The notes below the pieces were generated by a model. It was not told where the DNA came from. It worked only from the letters and a program-made list of their open reading frames with translations, and made no database searches. The position numbers and the translations under genes were made by a program. A stretch of DNA of 64,000 bases from Colius striatus (lineage: Eukaryota > Chordata > Aves > Coliiformes > Coliidae), in NCBI RefSeq assembly GCF_028858725.1, contig NC_084760.1, forward strand, positions 79,614,367 through 79,678,366. The letters run 5' to 3'. Positions 40,201 to 49,286 of the stretch are shown here, one piece after another. The stretch's first letter is position 1, and the number at the start of each line of letters is the position of its first letter.

Positions 40201-43200
40201 ATTTCTTTTCTAAACTATATGATAAATTTGTCCTAAACTAATGAGAAACTGTTTTTTCTTCTGACAGATCATATGTGCCTGAAGACTGTCTTTGTAATAT
40301 TTCTATTTTTCTCTGACTCAATGACTCCTTTTCTTTTTCTTTAACCATACAGAATGGAAGCTTTTTGTAAGTTTTAGTGCAAGATAAAGAGTAGAAATTA
40401 AGCTAGAAGCATATATTAATGTCCTTTTCTAGTATCTACTTCTGGAAAAAAAATGTGTTCATATTTCAGTCATATTTCATCTGAAATATCTGAGTATTGA
40501 TACCGCTATATCTGGACATTGATATCTGGAATCTGATACTGCGCTGAAGCCAACAGGAGGGTCTCAACAGATTATCAACAATGTTGTTTTGCAAAACTAG
40601 ATGGGCTTAATATGACCAAGTTTACTGCAGTTAGTGTTGTTTTCTGTAAGAAATATTCTAAACCACAGAGATGCTCCCTCTTTCACTAGAATTAGTTCAA
40701 GCTGGTTCAAATTTCAGTCTCTGTAGTCTTGCTCTTCCTCTTTGCCTTCCACTCTCTTCTACCTTAAAGAATCAGTCCTGATTCCAGGACTCCTCAATGT
40801 TTTTATTACTGCTCATTCTTTCCTTTTTCTTTACTTTTTTGTCATTTTTTATACAGACTATCCATTGAACTCCTCCATCAGTTCAGTTCTATCTCACTTC
40901 AGACCTACTTTCCTTTCACTATGATTGGTTGAGGTAAGGATTTTTGCGAAGACTTAACTGTTCTGTAATGAGATTCCATATTCATTGCCACGCTCTCAAC
41001 GTCCTTGACATTGCATTAACCTCAGTCAGCTGCTCTCTTGAGAAGTCTTCTCCATCCTTAACCTCCATGACAATCTTTTCAAAGTTCTCTTACATCTTCC
41101 CTTTCTCTTTCAAATAAAAAAATCTTCATTTTTCCTCCTGGGAGCTTTGTTCTTGGTTCTCTTTTCCCTGGGTAGGTTATTTGGGGAATCTTATCCATAC
41201 ATGAAAGTTATTAGGCTAATTATTTTGCTGAAAGATCCATACATCTACTTCTGTGCTCAAGGACTGTCTCTTTACAAAATAAATCTTAACCTGTTCCCTC
41301 AGTCATACATTCATACACACACAGAATCATAGAATGGTAGGGGTTGGAAGGGACCTTTAGAGATCATCTAGTCCATCCCCCCTGCAGAAGCAGGTTCACC
41401 TAGATCAGGTCGCACAGGAATATGTCCAGGTGGGTCTTGAAGACCTCCAAGGAAGGAGACTCCACAACCCCTCTGGGCAGCCTGTGCCAGGGCTCCCTCA
41501 CCCTCACAGTGAAATAGTTTTTTGTTATATTTAAGTGGAACTTTTTGTGTTCCAGCTTCATCCCATTACCCCTTGTCCTGTTGCTAGCTACTATAGCAGA
41601 AAGGGATGTCCCAACCTCCTGACACCCACCCTTTAGATATTTATAAATGTTAATAAGATCTCCTCTCAATCTCCTTTTTTCCAGACTAAACAGCCCCAGT
41701 TCCCGCAGCCTTTCCTCGTATGAAAGATGTTCCAGTCCCCTGATCATCTTGGTGGCCCTATGCTGGACTCTCTCCAGCACTTCCCTGTCCCTCTTGAGCT
41801 GAAGAGCCCAGAACTGCACACAGGGCTCAGAGTAGGAGACAGAGTAGAGAGGGAGAAGAACCTCCCTTGACCTGCTGGCAACACTCTTCTTGATGCATCC
41901 CAGATGCCATTGGCCTTCTTGGCCACGAGGGCACATTGCTGGCTCATATTTAGTTTATTATCAACTAGGACTCCCAGGTCTCTCTCTGCAGAGCTGCTCT
42001 TCAGCAGTTCGACAGCTCTTTAGGCACAAACTCAATTCAATATGGATATCAGAACTACTCTTTATCCTTTTCCTAACCCACAGAGAGAAAACTAATAGTC
42101 TGTCATTCAGATCCGTTCCTAAGACATCATGTCTAGTATAGTCTTTTGTTCAGGTCTTCCCATTCATTTCATCTGAGTCTTGCAGGCTGTTTGTGTCATA
42201 GCTCCAGGATACAGCTTGTCATGTCCAGATGCATTGAAGACTCATTTTTGTCCCTTTGACTGATTCTAAGTTACTCATTTATATTGCTTATTGACTTATT
42301 CTGTTAGTAAGTACATTTATGCATTTCTTTCACGTTCTGCTTGTAAATGTCTACAACCACTTTTCCCCAGTGCTATTTATGAAACCAGTTCTTTTCCAGG
42401 CCCACAAAAGGTACCAAGTACTGAAGCAGTAATATGATCACTTCTTCTCTTGCAGACACTATGGTCCCTGCATTTCACAGTTTCTCTTTCTGTCTTTATC
42501 AGGCTGTTTTCCCCTCATTCTTCTATGCAAAGCTATCTTTTTCTGGTGTCTTTGTGAAGCTTTTTACGCAATGGCCCACAGTTACCATAGTGAAACACAA
42601 GCTTCTATCTCAGTATCTTTCCTTCTGTCCCACTTTGATTCGGATACCGGAGGGACAGACTGTTATTAGAAATGCAGAGACGTGGCTGGTTTGCACCAGG
42701 ATAGTGTTCCGTACAAGGACTGTAGCCCAGGCCTGACAAGCACTGCTAAAGGTAACCCCCAGGGAAGGCAATTGGTTAGGTAAGGCCTTGCTCCTTTTTC
42801 AGGGTTGCATCCCAGATTCAGCATTTCACAATGAACAAGCAGAGAGATATACAGCAGCTGGCTCCCTAGGAAGCTTCCCTCAGAGTACGAAGGTTTCATC
42901 AGCGTGGGTATGATGACAAACCTGCACTGGAACTGCCATAAACCTATTTAGTCTCTTGGTGGTTAGTACCAAAAGGAAACACTCCAGAGAAGGCTTGCTT
43001 GAGTGACCCCACCTATAGTGAGCTTATTTTAAGGCTGAAGTATATACCATCATGAATTGATTAGTGTAGTTGCACTCCTGCCTTTTTCTAGAGTAAAATG
43101 GTTCAATTTTATGTCCTCTGCCTTATGTGTTAAAAGCTAATGGAGGTTCTTATTTCAGTCAAGTGGCAAAACTTTGCTCATAGAACAGGAAGATCTGAAT

Positions 43201-44087
43201 TCTGTTCTTGTTTGGTTGTTACAAAAATCTGGATAAACTTCCAAATGAGTACAGAGGTTACAGAGTTTAACCCAGAATCTGTGACTGGATAAGCATATTT
43301 TGTACCTTTGAAAAAGGCTGGTATCTGGAATGAGATACTGTAATTATTATTTTTAAAAGGTGAGGGAAAGTACGGTCTTTAATGTGCTTAATTGTTGGTT
43401 TTTCAATTCTGAATTAAACTTAGGAATTTAAAAAACCTGTTAATGTTTAAGGAAAACAAATAATCCAAGATAACACTGTTTAACTCAAACCAGAAGTTAA
43501 ACCAGAACCTTAATAATACCTTTGGTGACAGTATTTGAGCAAGAAGACAGTCTTTTCAGTCATTTCATGGCTGATAAACAAAATCAACTTAATTGTTAGT
43601 ACTGCTAGGGCATAGAGTACATTCAGTATTACAGATGAATACAATTTAGAATAAAATAATGAAAACGAGATTTCCTGATGCATAAAAGAGCTTTATTTCT
43701 ACAAGTAAAAATGAATGCTGACATTATTTTAAACACAGGATAACCTTCAATGCACTAATGAGATAACTGGATTATTGGAAGAAAAGATATTGAAGATTTA
43801 AAGCACTGCCAGCTTTTCTCAGTAGTATGGTACCTTTTTTTCTTACCCTTTTCTAATGGAATCTTTTAAAGATCTGATCAGTTCTACCTTCCTTTTGTCT
43901 CTTTCCTTGCTTCTGTTAGGTTCAGATGGAGTTTCGGAAAAGCTGGGAGCGCTGGAGATTGGAACATTTGTATGTGCAGAGAGACAGCAGCATGAAACCT
44001 CTGAAGTGTCCAGCCAACAGCATCAGTAGTGGAGGCACAGTAGGCAGTAGTGTCTACGCTGCCACTTGTCAGGCCACGTTCAGCTAA
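10135..44087 (+). CDS. GLP1R: Glucagon-like peptide-1 receptor, exons 4-13 (gene-level entry, 5' exons missing)
   Basis: Class B1 (secretin family) G-protein-coupled receptor of the plasma membrane. It binds GLP-1 and signals mainly through Gs and cAMP. Ten exons join in frame: 10135-10244, 13179-13285, 16869-17022, 18504-18663, 28336-28396, 32610-32679, 33332-33420, 37635-37773, 38598-38639 and 43920-44087. They give 365 full codons. Human GLP1R is 463 residues and the matching part (from about residue 96) is 368; the difference is a 3-residue shorter linker between the last ectodomain cysteine and TM1. All introns are GT-AG and all phases fit. Family-typical sites are present: TM3 and ECL2 cysteines (LSCRLVF, GCWTRN), TM2 CTRNYIH, TM3 LLVEG, TM5 IIRLPI, TM6 [12 protein letters not shown]7/H8 NNEVQ. 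The human paralogues GLP2R, GCGR and GIPR fit less well, especially in ICL3 and the C-tail. Signal peptide and first ectodomain exons were not found. Confidence 0.97.
10275..10638 (-). mobile_element. CR1 LINE, 5'-truncated
   Basis: On + it begins atcatagaatcatagaatgg and continues through ttggaagggacctttagag. On - it encodes the C-terminal part of the CR1 ORF2 protein (frame around [33 protein letters not shown]). It begins 31 bp after the exon 4 donor. Confidence 0.9.
10639..13178 (+). other. GLP1R intron 4, unique part
   Basis: AT-rich sequence without recognised genes. It holds a very short CR1-like scrap at about 11895-11925 and a strong T/C tract at 13138-13170 that serves exon 5. Confidence 0.6.
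13179..13285 (+). CDS. GLP1R: GLP1R exon 5: stalk and TM1
   Basis: A long pyrimidine tract and acceptor gctctcag precede [11 protein letters not shown]; the exon ends ILLGF plus two bases of the next Arg codon, donor gtaact. It encodes the short stalk and transmembrane helix 1 ([19 protein letters not shown]). The NLS triplet at the outer end of TM1 is an N-glycosylation sequon that human GLP1R lacks there. Confidence 0.97.
13286..16868 (+). other. GLP1R intron 5
   Basis: No gene seen. Contains one CR1 fragment (15376-15500) and A-rich sequence around 14005-14050. Confidence 0.65.
15376..15500 (-). repeat. CR1 LINE 3' fragment
   Basis: Begins acagaatcacagaatc on +, then ggttggaagggatc and a central tagtccaacc; closely similar to the copy at 48469-48605. 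Confidence 0.88.
16869..17022 (+). CDS. GLP1R: GLP1R exon 6: TM2 and ECL1
   Basis: Acceptor ccattttacag, donor gtaggt. The first base completes an Arg codon, followed by [28 protein letters not shown] and [13 protein letters not shown]. This is ICL1, TM2 and ECL1. The class B polar-core residues Arg and His (CTRNYIH, human R176 and H180), and the binding-pocket Arg and Lys (ILRA, FIKD; human R190 and K197), are intact. Ends phase 0 at SFQ. Confidence 0.97.
17023..18503 (+). other. GLP1R intron 6
   Basis: AT-rich, no repeat family or gene recognised. Short open frames on both strands lack any family motif. Confidence 0.6.
18504..18663 (+). CDS. GLP1R: GLP1R exon 7: TM3, ICL2, start of TM4
   Basis: Acceptor cttttgtcacag, donor gtgagt. 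Encodes [20 protein letters not shown], then [13 protein letters not shown], then [17 protein letters not shown]. The first Cys is the TM3 partner of the ECL2 disulfide (human C226), and the Glu of LLVEG (human E247) is in the conserved polar network. Ends with one base of a Gly codon (phase 1). Confidence 0.97.
18871..18975 (+). other. Exon-like segment A in GLP1R intron 7
   Basis: Acceptor-like gggtttttaatgcag and strong donor gtgagt. One frame (first base left over from a previous codon) reads [20 protein letters not shown] and continues to CTSDF with two bases left over. Another frame is also open. The phase fits segment B. Function unknown; may be chance. Confidence 0.22.
20240..20332 (+). 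other. Exon-like segment B in GLP1R intron 7
   Basis: Acceptor-like tttcttgccattccag and donor gtaatg. The 93-bp length is a multiple of three. In the phase set by segment A it reads [18 protein letters not shown] and ends CSQINYT with two bases over. A second frame is also open ([11 protein letters not shown] start), so the coding frame is ambiguous. Confidence 0.2.
21040..21402 (+). mobile_element. CR1 LINE, 5'-truncated
   Basis: Sense orientation, ending ccaacccctaccattctatg. It encodes the C-terminal ORF2 region ([32 protein letters not shown]). Confidence 0.92.
22159..22307 (+). other. Exon-like segment C in GLP1R intron 7
   Basis: A long T tract and tttgcaaaagcag precede it; donor-like cag|gtagat follows. 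It keeps four CpGs in an AT-rich setting. In the A-B phase it reads [20 protein letters not shown] then CHFQS and stops at 22235-22237; the Cys spacing is loosely EGF-like. In another phase it is open throughout ([16 protein letters not shown]... [10 protein letters not shown]) with purine-first codons. Confidence 0.28.
22578..22658 (+). other. Exon-like segment D in GLP1R intron 7
   Basis: Strong acceptor-like ttttgtttgcttctcag. In phase 0 it reads [18 protein letters not shown] then MSEPKWSH and TGA at 22656-22658. This joins in phase to the fully open frame of segment C, but not to its EGF-like frame. Confidence 0.22.
23424..23648 (+). repeat. CR1 LINE 3' fragment
   Basis: Sense orientation: actactttaccgtgagggtg, then gtgcccagggagggtgtgg and a tail ttccaacctctacctctgtg. 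Confidence 0.88.
24827..25842 (-). mobile_element. Solo LTR of an avian endogenous retrovirus
   Basis: About 1,016 bp, starting tgttgtgatttgcccagcc and ending aaaccatgaca on +, so both ends fit the TG...CA rule. It is flanked by a perfect 5-bp direct repeat GCAGT (24822-24826 and 25843-25847), the expected target duplication of ERVL-type or some ERV1 elements. A - strand AATAAA at 25052-25057 indicates transcription on -. No gag, pol or env is next to it, so it is a solo LTR. A 258-residue open frame on - lies within it and is LTR sequence, not a host gene. Confidence 0.85.
25286..25477. repeat. 96-bp tandem duplication inside the LTR
   Basis: Two units starting ggtgtgggttcttccca (25286 and 25382), each ending near cctcctctgggcatag. 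On - the units encode similar peptides with CSCWEEPTP and MPRGG, as expected for tandem U3 or R repeats in this LTR type. Confidence 0.75.
28336..28396 (+). CDS. GLP1R: GLP1R exon 8: TM4
   Basis: Acceptor ctctctttccag. The first two bases complete the Gly codon; then [19 protein letters not shown] plus two bases of the next Gly codon. This is TM4 and the start of ECL2. The donor is GG|gttggt, a weak 5' splice site: GT is present but the usual purine at +3, A at +4 and G at +5 are missing. No other GT nearby keeps the frame. Confidence 0.94.
28397..32609 (+). other. GLP1R intron 8
   Basis: No gene or clear repeat. A T-run followed by an A-run at 29037-29055, and a few isolated CpGs near 29860-29885. 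Confidence 0.55.
32610..32679 (+). CDS. GLP1R: GLP1R exon 9: ECL2 and start of TM5
   Basis: Acceptor gccatcttcctag, donor gtgagt. One base completes Gly, then [20 protein letters not shown] and AIG. The leading Cys is the ECL2 disulfide partner (human C296). Trp of NYW and Arg of IIRLP (human W306 and R310) are ligand-pocket residues. Confidence 0.97.
33332..33420 (+). CDS. GLP1R: GLP1R exon 10: TM5 and ICL3
   Basis: Acceptor catttctccag, donor gtatgt. Encodes [18 protein letters not shown] and [11 protein letters not shown] plus two bases of Arg. This is the inner half of TM5 and ICL3, the Gs-contacting loop. The preceding intron is only 652 bp. Confidence 0.97.
33733..34190 (+). mobile_element. 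CR1 LINE, 5'-truncated, divergent subfamily
   Basis: Starts gaatgtgtccagaggagggc, contains ctggtgaaagggctggaagg, and ends tccaactgaaatagtctatc plus ctattctatg. It encodes [20 protein letters not shown] followed by a degraded ORF2 tail. Beyond the 3' end is a short atattatatgaa repeat. Confidence 0.88.
36000..36703 (+). mobile_element. CR1 LINE, old degraded copy
   Basis: Recognisable pieces in order: tatgcagcagtacaggatgg, ccagaaggtcaaggaaagtg, gaggcccagaggggctgtgg, and a worn tail cccaacctgaatgattaaat. Frame is heavily broken. Confidence 0.72.
37635..37773 (+). CDS. GLP1R: GLP1R exon 11: TM6, ECL3, start of TM7
   Basis: Acceptor ctttgtgatcttag, donor gtagca. Encodes [33 protein letters not shown] and [13 protein letters not shown]. 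The PLLG kink motif of class B TM6 and the Glu of THEV (human E364) are intact. Ends phase 0. Confidence 0.98.
37774..38597 (+). other. GLP1R intron 11
   Basis: 824 bp of AT-rich sequence, nothing recognised. Confidence 0.6.
38598..38639 (+). CDS. GLP1R: GLP1R exon 12: end of TM7 (42-bp micro-exon)
   Basis: Acceptor tgttgatttcag, donor gtaaga. The 14 codons [14 protein letters not shown] finish TM7. The length and both phase-0 borders match the short penultimate exon of the human gene. The final Glu corresponds to human E408 at the TM7/helix 8 junction. Confidence 0.97.
38640..43919 (+). other. GLP1R intron 12
   Basis: Contains the longest CR1 of the window (41321-42015). The rest is AT-rich; no exon-like segment with convincing borders was seen. 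Confidence 0.6.
41321..42015 (-). mobile_element. CR1 LINE, longest copy in the window
   Basis: On + it begins acagaatcatagaatggtag and runs to the ggactcccaggtctctctct region. On - a 178-codon open frame encodes the end of ORF2 ([56 protein letters not shown]). The intact frame suggests a younger insertion than the other copies. Confidence 0.93.
43920..44087 (+). CDS. GLP1R: GLP1R exon 13: helix 8, C-tail and stop
   Basis: Acceptor ccttgcttctgttag. Encodes [16 protein letters not shown] (helix 8), then a Ser-rich tail with [11 protein letters not shown], where the Cys matches the palmitoylated human C438. It ends CQATFS and TAA at 44085-44087. The tail carries the Ser clusters typically phosphorylated during desensitisation. 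Confidence 0.98.
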   Translation, partial: VQMEFRKSWERWRLEHLYVQRDSSMKPLKCPANSISSGGTVGSSVYAATCQATFS

Positions 44088-45084
44088 GATTTCTGAAAGT
44101 GAATCAGACTGAGAACAATGAACTGCATAATATACCTGAAAACCCTTAAAATACCCAAGCAAGTGGCTTAAGTATACCATCTCCAGCAAGAAACTTAAGT
44201 ATATACTGCTCATTGCCTGCAGGCTGTTGGACAAAAGTTTCTAGGGAAACCAATCCGCTAATGTAATCAATACATCAGAGGAAAAAAATGATCACATCTA
44301 AAGTAAGTTAAAAGAGTTTCTTCCTGTTTGCACACAAGGCCTCCAGCTGTCCAAAACTTAGGCATGGCATTGATCCAGTCTGAAACCACAGGGTCAATGG
44401 CTTATTACTGTTGAGTGGGTGAGCTGAGTGATTGACTGATTAAATTACAAGGCTACAGGGTATGATTATTGCCAAAAAAAATACATTTAGAATTTTATGG
44501 GAATAGGGTAAGGTGCTATCACCAGTTTTAGAAACAAAAAGACCAAAACGAAAGAACTTAGTGTGATACAACTTGTGTTTTAAGAGTCAGTTTTGTAGTA
44601 AGTTTTCCAAAGCTGAAGTTGAAAATCCGCTTACCTGTTTTCTGGGTAGGTGAAGCATGCCATCCTGAAGACTTATAGGTACAGTAGGTATCATGGTGGA
44701 CATTTCTGAGTGGTCTTTTTAAGCTTCACTTGCAAACAAACAAAATTAAACAAAACCAAAAAACAAACCTAGTATCTGTTAGGGGACTCTTCTGCTATTA
44801 ATAGGTGTGTGTTATCTCTGTTGACACGGGTGGAAATGTCAGCCCTTCCGTCTTCATGTGGTACTCTGCGTCTCCACTTAGCACAGCAGTGTTAACAGGG
44901 ACAAGATAATGACTTGGGCTTCAAGAGAACATTTTCTTTCAGAGATATACACAGCTTCACATGCGTGCAAACACACAGCAGTCAGCTTATGGGCACGGCT
45001 GACCTTAACAGACCTCACCTACATGGGAAAGATGGGGTAGCTCACAGTGTGGGCTCAACTTTTCTTTCTCCAGCCTGGTTCGTT

Positions 45085-45250
45085 GTCTCCAGCCCCGAGA
45101 TCGCGGTGAGGCGGTGGCGGGAAGGCGGTTCCGTGGCGGCCGGGGCTTCAGCACGACGGACAGCTCCCGCGCAGCCCGGCACGGGGGCTGCCCAACCGCC
45201 CGCAGCCTGCGTGCCTGCCACCGGCGCGGTCCAAAACACACCCCCCCCAC
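45085..45250. promoter_or_regulatory. Small CpG-dense block in the GLP1R 3' region
   Basis: About 165 bp holding roughly two dozen CpG dinucleotides, while the flanking kilobases have almost none. It follows the GLP1R stop by about 1 kb. No recognisable protein is encoded on either strand. It could be an unannotated promoter (for example of a non-coding RNA) or a fragment of a GC-rich insertion. No target duplication was seen. Confidence 0.4.
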
Positions 45251-47273
45251 TCTACCATCCTAAATTCAACGAACTTCCCTCCACCTGTTTAAAACTGTGA
45301 GGGCTCTTGCAGCACTCACGCTGCTAATTATGACGCCCTCCCCGATGTTTGCAAGAGTTGCTGGGGAAAAGAGAGGGTCCCTTTACAAGCAGGAAAGGAT
45401 CCATTGCATCCCTTGATAAGCTTTACATACCTTTACACTGCTGTTACTTGAGCTCCCTTTAAAACAAAGAGTCAAAGCGCCAAGGACTAGCTCTGAGAAT
45501 ATCCCTGTCCATGGACTTCCTGTAATAAGTACCTTCCATGGTATTGCAGTTGGACTCCTCAGCAGAGATAAAACCATGCTTTCCAAATCTCTCTGCACTT
45601 GCATTTGCAGCCTCCATTGCCAAGATATTCTGGGATGTAATTCAGCATCCTTCCTGCCTAAAGCTAGATTGCTTTGCATGAGATTATTTAATCATTCTAT
45701 TACAATTCAAATTGCCAACAGGGTGGATTAGTTTTGCAATCATCAGGTCAGAATTGAATTAGACAGGATGTGTTACCTTCTTCTGCTATAATGCTTGCAA
45801 TGGAGCTCCGGGGGGGAAGTCAGCCATGGCTGTAGCAATCCACCACAGTTCCCAGGCCGGCTCATGTACATTTAGCATTCTGGCTTCTGTGTCCTACTTC
45901 CAGGCCTTCCCTTCTTAACATCAGTTGCAGAGCTGACCTTGGAATGAAGCACCTCAGGTTCTCCTGTACATTTAATAACTAGCTTCTGTGTTGTGTGATA
46001 CCTGACTACTACATGTGTATGTTAGCTGGTGTCCTACAATTTAATTAATTAGCTTCCTGTACGTACAGAGTACGTTACCCTTAAGTGCTTTGAATCGGAA
46101 AAGACAGATGAAGTTAGTCACTGGTAGGTGAAAGGGCAGCATGATGACAGATGAAATTTACACCTGTATAACATACACAGAAAGGAATAATTTTACTCAT
46201 GAATATTCAAGAGTGAGTGCTATTTTTTCAGGCCCTTGCTTAGTTGTGTGCAAACCTGGAAAAATAAAGTTTCTGCTTCTTGTCCAGCTGTTAGCAAGAC
46301 AAGTTTTGCTATGCCAGCAGCAACTTACAGAAATGTTCTAACTTGCTCTTATCCTGGAAAAACTGTGTGTAACATGAAAAAGGACAGACCTATGAACAAA
46401 TAGAATTCACTTAGGTAGTAACAAACCTACACTTGGTTGCTGTCACAAGATTCTTTCAGTAGTTTGACACACTTTTGAGTTACTAGGCTCTTTTAGCCCC
46501 TCCCAGTCAATTAAGAACTAAGGGCTCTGGGCCTATAAGAATAGCTCCAGCACCAGACATCAAACTTACCTTGGAAACTTCTGCCTTGTTAGAGTCCAAG
46601 GGCAAAATAAGATGACACAGTGAGACCGTAGCCAAGCAGAGGGTTGTGGTGGCATTTCCCCCCCCCCAACCCAAATAGCTCTTGTGTCTTCAAACCTTTT
46701 AAAATCCCCTCTAAGTACTGAGGGAACAACTTAGTGAAAGTAACCACCACCAAAGCAGAATTACAGGAATCATGTATTTTGAGAAATATTTTCAGCAAGG
46801 CCTAAACACCAATTTCTCCATTATACTTTATGTACTTCAGTAAAACCTTTTACAAGCCTTCATTGTTATTCATACCATCTCTTCTTCAGAATTTATAACA
46901 TGCATTTATTTCAGTAGCATGAAGTAAGCAAAACAACATGACGCACTGGAAGAGAGAAACTGTATGATTTTTTTATTTCCTGTGCCTTTCAGCTTCATGC
47001 TCACTTACAGTGGCAACTTGTTTCATGAAGCATTAAATAGGAGTCTGTAAAATTCACCTGGACATAATGTAACTAGAGTTTACAGCAAAATAAAACTATA
47101 TTTCCAGCATTGCTGCTATAAAGTTTTATAATTTCATGGATGTTACCTTATATTTAATATTTATTTGCATGTATTTCCTTGTTTTAAAAAGCACCCACAG
47201 AATCTAACTGTACAAGATGTCAGATTATCAACTCCCCAGAAACATTACACTGAAGTTTATTTTTGTCTTTGTG

Positions 47274-47279
47274 AATAAA
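47274..47279 (+). terminator. Candidate polyA signal for GLP1R
   Basis: AATAAA on the + strand about 3.2 kb after the GLP1R stop. An alternative upstream hexamer is at 46263-46268, and another lies close downstream in ctctgtaataaag. Confidence 0.4.
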
Positions 47280-48203
47280 GTTTCAGCTCACAAAATCCTG
47301 TCACTTCTGTATTTATTAAGAATCACCCACCTACTTCTTACTCTGTAATAAAGACAAACACTTTCTAAGAACAGAAAGATTCACAGTTCATGGCTCTCCC
47401 AAAGAAACAAAGCTTTATATTTGCAACTCTACGTCCACCATGAAATGGCCTTTGACCCCACGGAGGCTATGCTAATCAAAACCAAAGTTATTTGTTATGT
47501 TTAGCATGTTACTTGTACTGAGTCAGAAGGAATCAGTACTAATAGTGAGAACTCTTGAGAGGTTTTTATCAGAGGATAGTGGAATATGTGCAATTCCAGA
47601 AATGCTGTGGTTAGCTTTACATAGCGGCATTTGGAATTTATACTAGAGACCAATACTACAAGGTAAAAGAGTGCTGTGGAGAGCTGCTGAGAGATGCTTA
47701 GCAGTGTCAAACATATTACTTGTGCTTTAGTCTACTACTCTTTTTCCAATCCAATTACATTCCATAAAGGACAGTTCCTCTTGTTTCCCCAAGAAGCAGG
47801 TTCTAAGTCAAACCTGAAGAGTCTGTAATTTACATTAGAAAAGGCATAATGATGCTGTATTTGAAAGACTAATTTGTGACTTCTCAATTCAGTCCTCACA
47901 GGCATAAGCTCTACCAGCTGCTCTTCAATATGACTTAGTATTAATTATTTGTTTTAATGCAATGACTTCTGTGTTAAAAATACCAGGGGACTGTACAAGT
48001 ACAGCTGAAGTATGTACAAGAAACATCATCAGCTGTGCTAAAAAAAGACTGAATTCAGTAACAGGGAAGATCTCCTTCCATCTGAAGGCCTCTTGCATTT
48101 CCATGTCTGTTCTACACTCACCCTAATTTTTTTTCAAAATGATGGTTAAATCATATTGCCTGACACAAATGTCTTTTTTTCTTATACTATGAATGATGAA
48201 AGT

Positions 48204-48290
48204 TGAATAATAAAATGATAGGAGTTGGAAGGGACCTCTAGAGATCATCCAGTCTGTTCATCTCTGTCTCCCTGGGCAGCATGTGCTAGT
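48204..48290 (-). repeat. CR1 LINE 3' fragment
   Basis: aaatgataggagttggaagg, then gacctctagagatcatcc, with cctgggcagc close to the end; short and worn. Confidence 0.75.
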
Positions 48291-48468
48291 AAATCTGTAA
48301 AATGTATATGAAGCCAACAGGGAACTTGCATTAAAATCAGGTGTTTGTGTTACAAGACATAAGTGCAGGCAGAAGCGGCCACTTGTTTTAGGTATATTGA
48401 TAGTGCCTCGTGTCTTGATTCTTCAAAAGGAGAAAACCTGCCAGGCAGTGCTGGGAAGAAATGCAGTT

Positions 48469-48605
48469 ACAGAATCACAATCTTAAGGGTTAAAAGGGAC
48501 CTCAAAAGAATATGTAGTCCAACCCCCCTGCCAGAGCAGGGCCACCTAGAGCAGGTCACACAGGAACTTGTCCAGGTGGGCTTTGAATGTCTCCAGAGAA
48601 GGAGT
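48469..48605 (-). repeat. CR1 LINE 3' fragment
   Basis: Begins acagaatcacaatcttaagg, contains cagagcagggccacctagag and ggaacttgtccaggtgggct; same subfamily as 15376-15500. Confidence 0.88.
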
Positions 48606-48666
48606 TAGCAATTCTACTCAAGATACTGTCTAAACCCCGGCCTTCCTGCTAGTGGCAAAGGTCACC

Positions 48667-48700
48667 ACCAGGTGCCGAAATTCACCAGGTGCCCAAATTC
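48667..48700. repeat. 17-bp tandem duplication with CAGGTG boxes
   Basis: Two adjacent copies of accaggtgccgaaattc and accaggtgcccaaattc, 16 of 17 identical, each with an E-box CAGGTG. It lies about 120 bp past the SAYSD1 polyA signal. Confidence 0.7.
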
Positions 48701-48818
48701 AGCAGCTGACACGTTGACAGCTACAGCTGTTAACAGCCGTGTGCCTCTCGGTAACGATTTTGCTGCCCGGACCCCATATGCCCAGGAAACGAGACCAGAA
48801 GCCACGCTTTGCTACGGC

Positions 48819-48824
48819 TTTATT
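48819..48824 (-). terminator. SAYSD1: SAYSD1 polyA signal
   Basis: AATAAA on - (tttatt on +), about 150 bp after the SAYSD1 stop codon. Confidence 0.8.
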
Positions 48825-48974
48825 GGGCCCTGCGCCGCGCTCAGGGGACACTGGGCCGGGAGTAAGGCGCCCGCGGCGTTTTGCATAGAAATACCGGCCT
48901 TTTCCTCCGGCCCCAGCCCCTCGCGCGGAGACTGCGCGGCCGCCCCGGAGCTCCCCCCGCCGGCGGGCCGGTCG

Positions 48975-49286
48975 CTACCTGGCGGCGGCGGGCCGGTAGT
49001 GCAACTCCCGCTCCAGCTGCTCGGCCGTCAGAGTCCCGGGGATGGCAGTGCAGCCGGGGTTGAAGACGGAGTAGGCGCTGAGCTCGCCCCGCCGGCGCTC
49101 GGCTGGCCCGCGGGTGCCGGCGTACATCCAATAGAGCAGGGAGATGAGGAAGTAGGGCAGCCCCAGCTCAAGCTCGGCGAACAGCGCCAGCAGCACTGCC
49201 CATAGCAGCACCTTCAGTACCAGCGGACGCGCCCACACCGGAGCCACCGGAGCCGCTGCTGCTCCGCCGGGACGGGCCTGTGGAGG
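48975..49286 (-). CDS. SAYSD1: SAYSD1 exon 2 (coding part)
   Basis: Two in-frame acceptors nine bases apart: ctgcag|cctccacag|gcc on -. They would differ by Pro-Pro-Gln. The exon encodes the transmembrane region, the SAYSVFNPGC motif and the C-terminus ending YRPAAAR, then TAG. Confidence 0.93.
   Translation of the reverse strand, partial: PPQARPGGAAAAPVAPVWARPLVLKVLLWAVLLALFAELELGLPYFLISLLYWMYAGTRGPAERRRGELSAYSVFNPGCTAIPGTLTAEQLERELHYRPAAAR

Larger units (their letters stand above)
44088..47300 (+). other. GLP1R: GLP1R 3' UTR (extent inferred)
   Basis: No coding sequence recognised after the stop. AATAAA hexamers in the sense direction occur at 46263-46268 and 47274-47279. The second sits in gtgaataaagtttc, followed by a T-rich stretch, and looks like the stronger end. 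The region is AT-rich except for the CpG block at about 45085-45250. The true end cannot be set without transcript data. Confidence 0.5.
47301..48818. other. Intergenic region between convergent GLP1R and SAYSD1
   Basis: Two antisense CR1 fragments and a 17-bp tandem duplication; no gene seen. The two genes converge here. Confidence 0.65.

Noticed and set aside
43884..44234. 116-residue - strand frame opposite GLP1R exon 13
   Set aside because: Antisense shadow of a verified coding exon.
45383..45679. 98-residue - strand frame near the CpG islet
   Set aside because: No family motif and poor coding pattern; in the GLP1R 3' region.
48667..48700. CTCF sites in the 17-bp tandem duplication
   Set aside because: accaggtgcc lacks the GGC that the CTCF core needs; more likely E-boxes or chance.
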